Source: Devosia sp.
GTDB taxonomy: Bacteria > Pseudomonadota > Alphaproteobacteria > Rhizobiales > Devosiaceae
DNA: 34,614 nucleotides
Reading direction: 5' to 3'
NCBI RefSeq assembly: GCF_028290625.1
Contig: NZ_JAQGJM010000015.1
Location: forward strand, 1-34,614
The notes under the pieces are model-generated. The model saw nothing but the letters and a program-made list of their open reading frames with translations, was not told where the DNA came from and searched no databases. A program made the position numbers and the translations under genes. Positions 32,540 to 34,614 of this stretch are shown piece by piece (position 1 is the stretch's first letter; each line of letters begins with the position of its first letter).

Positions 32540-32692
32540 GAGTCCAGAGAGTCGCTTAAGGGCCCTACTTAAACCATTTTCTTAAGAAAAATGAAGAGAA
32601 TTAACCCTTAATTTTCAACGACTTAAACTTAATTCATCTTACCTACGTTTGCGTATTGCTCAACCGAATTAAACTTTGTTAACTATTAGGGC
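32540..32692. promoter_or_regulatory. AT-rich ctrA upstream region with TTAA and GANTC motifs
   Basis: Nine TTAA motifs fall in about 140 bases (32555-32682), including TTAACC at about 32601 and a TTAA-N6-TTAAC pair at 32669-32683. Two GAGTC sites (32540-32544 and 32549-32553) lie just upstream. No exact TTAA-N7-TTAA was found. The arrangement is consistent with autoregulation and CcrM-controlled ctrA transcription known from Caulobacter, but exact promoters cannot be placed. Confidence 0.5.
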
Positions 32693-32788
32693 TTAGGGTT
32701 CAGTCATATCCAGTAGGGTTTGGAGTGAGGCGGGCGTCAGGCCACCAGCCGCACTGTTCCAGCAGGAACGAATGACAAGGGGAATATA

Positions 32789-33490
<702 letters not shown>

Positions 33491-33510
33491 GGCCGATCTT
33501 CAAGAAAAGA

Positions 33511-33537
33511 GGCGCCGCAGCAATGCGGCGCCTTTTT
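33511..33537 (+). terminator. Rho-independent terminator after ctrA
   Basis: GGCGCCGCA (33511-33519) and TGCGGCGCC (33524-33532) form a perfect nine-base stem with loop GCAA, followed by five T (33533-33537). Confidence 0.94.
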
Positions 33538-33626
33538 CATGCCCGCGTTCGGCACGGGGAACTGAGCACCAGCTTCTGCTTTGAGCCGCCGCCGGCCCCG
33601 AACGCTGGCGTGCGACGATGAGCCTG

Positions 33627-33968
33627 CTAGTTGCGCTTGTAGTGCGAATGGTTGCCGATCGCCTGGAGCACCTTGAGCGGATCGATCGGCGCGGCGAACT
33701 CGCCGCCGAGCTTGCCGCCTCTTGCCCAGACGACGAGCGCATTCACTCGGCTGATCCCGGGCAAGGTCAGCCAGACCCGCGATCCCGGCGTGATCTCGGC
33801 GTCGGTCTTGGCCATGAAGCCAAGGCTCGAGATGTTGATCAGCTGCGCATCGACGCCGTTGCTGCCAAGCGCGCGCAGGCCGACCTCGGCCGTCGCATCG
33901 ACTCGCGCGTCGCGACGCGCATCGCGCCCGGCGCTGCGGTCCGGAACGATCCTGGCAGTGATCATCAT
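33627..33968 (-). CDS. PilZ domain protein A
   Basis: The 113-residue protein consists of one PilZ domain. An arginine-rich RDARRDARVDA segment near 15-25 fits the RxxxR c-di-GMP motif, and NISSLGF near 45 fits the (D/N)xSxxG motif. LTLPGISRVNALVVWARGGKLGGEF follows as barrel strands. It probably binds c-di-GMP and controls motility or surface traits. ATG follows AAGGA by seven bases. It is on the opposite strand to ctrA and convergent with it; a second PilZ gene lies immediately upstream on the same strand, suggesting an operon. The partner proteins are unknown. Confidence 0.85.
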   Translation of the reverse strand: MMITARIVPDRSAGRDARRDARVDATAEVGLRALGSNGVDAQLINISSLGFMAKTDAEITPGSRVWLTLPGISRVNALVVWARGGKLGGEFAAPIDPLKVLQAIGNHSHYKRN

Positions 33969-34038
33969 AGCTTATTCCTTGTCGGCCGCGCGGCCGTCCT
34001 CGTGCTGGGCTGCGTAACCGGGGCGGTGGAGATCGCCA

Positions 34039-34362
34039 TCAGCCAAGGATGATCTCATGGCCGAAATTGAGCCCAACCTTGCCGTCGCGGACCCAGCGCA
34101 CGAAGCCGTGGATCGGCGAGCACTCCTCAAAGCGGATGACGATCGTCTCGCCGATCCGCGGCATGATCTCGCATTCGATCATCGTGCCGCGCGACGAGAT
34201 GTTGATCACCGGAACGATATATTCCTGGTTGCGGAACATGATCGCGGCACGCTCGACGATCCCGTCGTGGCGATCCTCGCTGCGCTGATCGATCAGCCGC
34301 CGCTGCAGCCGCGGAACGAGGTCTCCTGCCAGCCGCAGCGCGCTTCGTTGCAATCCCATCAT
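34039..34362 (-). CDS. PilZ domain protein B
   Basis: The 107-residue protein has a weaker PilZ pattern. The N-terminal helix-like stretch is followed by RSEDRHDGIVERAAIMF, then VINISSRGTMIECEI with the (D/N)xSxxG motif, and WVRDGKVGLNFGHEI at the end. R-rich residues around 30-35 may provide the RxxxR motif, but the exact spacing is less clear than in protein A. I chose ATG 34362 (an adjacent ATG at 34359 is possible) with GAGG close upstream; the longer frame from 34395 has no support. It precedes protein A with a 70-base gap, so they likely form an operon. Confidence 0.75.
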   Translation of the reverse strand: MMGLQRSALRLAGDLVPRLQRRLIDQRSEDRHDGIVERAAIMFRNQEYIVPVINISSRGTMIECEIMPRIGETIVIRFEECSPIHGFVRWVRDGKVGLNFGHEIILG

Positions 34363-34420
34363 CGCCTCACCCAATTGCCTGGAGCGACAATGCACGAGAA
34401 GGTTTACCGAATTCCTAGCA

Positions 34421-34614
34421 TTGCGCCTCGCCTTCGCCGCGGCCCCCGCGGCCGTTTCTGGTCTTGTACTGGCGAGGGTGCGGGCTGACGATCGCTCTAA
34501 TCTGCATCAGACGACGGACTTCTTTTGGGAACTCGATGGCGCCGCCAGTGTTCGTTACTCGCCCGTTAGGAGCTCAATCAGCATTTATGAAACCAGCGCA
34601 AAACACAGCCCAGG
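34421..34614 (+). CDS. Open frame entering right edge, unidentified
   Basis: From a TTG at 34421 a plus-strand frame is open to the window end, encoding LRLAFAAAPAAVSGLVLARV followed by a less hydrophobic part with FFWELDGAASVRY and SSISIYETS. The opening could be a signal peptide. I do not recognise the protein. ATG at 34390 with GGAG upstream lies in another frame that stops at 34488, so the true start is unclear. The base composition of the last 130 bases is less GC-rich than neighbouring genes. It may be a real gene start or a chance frame. Confidence 0.3.
   Translation, partial: MRLAFAAAPAAVSGLVLARVRADDRSNLHQTTDFFWELDGAASVRYSPVRSSISIYETSAKHSP

Overview
The window is GC-rich DNA from a flagellated alphaproteobacterium. 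I favour the Hyphomicrobiales, close to Devosia, but no marker here fixes the genus. The main evidence is a CtrA response regulator (32789-33490), the CtrA inhibitor SciP/DUF1153 (14642-14920), a fliF-fliG-fliH(flbE)-fliN-flbD operon followed by flhA, CcrM-type GANTC sites near cell-cycle promoters, and an EcfG-type general stress promoter.

Layout. (1) 1-5000 is an accessory-looking segment. It holds a 5'-truncated aldo/keto reductase, a tiny acidic protein, a GIY-YIG/DUF4357 nuclease-like protein with a winged-helix-like N-terminus, an orphan four-helix membrane protein and a tyrosine-recombinase-like protein. It ends at a tRNA-Met(CAT) gene with its own promoter and terminator. (2) 5262-11751 is mostly housekeeping and signalling: a VOC dioxygenase, a PAS-GGDEF diguanylate cyclase, an ECF sigma factor overlapping a VWA/DUF3520 membrane protein, a small membrane protein and mnmA. 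(3) 12015-23396 is the flagellar block: fliK-flgD behind a sigma-54 promoter, sciP, then fliF-G-H-N-flbD-flhA. A GST gene points the other way. (4) 23398-28345 holds small metabolic and stress genes: an APH(6)-like kinase directly behind flhA, a MarR regulator with a palindromic operator and a YCII partner, a DUF2934 protein, a YfcG-like GST, a HEIGH zinc peptidase, a GFA protein and a GNAT. (5) 28346-30279 encodes two exported PRC-barrel proteins; the first lies behind an EcfG-type promoter. (6) 30597-34614 holds fliI-fliJ divergent from ctrA, then two PilZ proteins and an unidentified open frame at the right edge.

How the parts fit. CtrA probably drives early flagellar genes: CtrA-like boxes lie before fliF and fliI, and nine TTAA motifs lie before ctrA itself. 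SciP would restrain CtrA. FlbD would activate sigma-54 promoters such as the one before fliK. The diguanylate cyclase and the PilZ pair suggest c-di-GMP input to motility, but the sequence does not show which proteins interact.

Three families of long palindromic intergenic repeats decorate gene ends, one of them inside the flbD-flhA gap. I see no CRISPR array, prophage or complete insertion sequence. The least explained parts are the 1-5000 segment, the 28346-28690 leader-like region and the last 200 bases.
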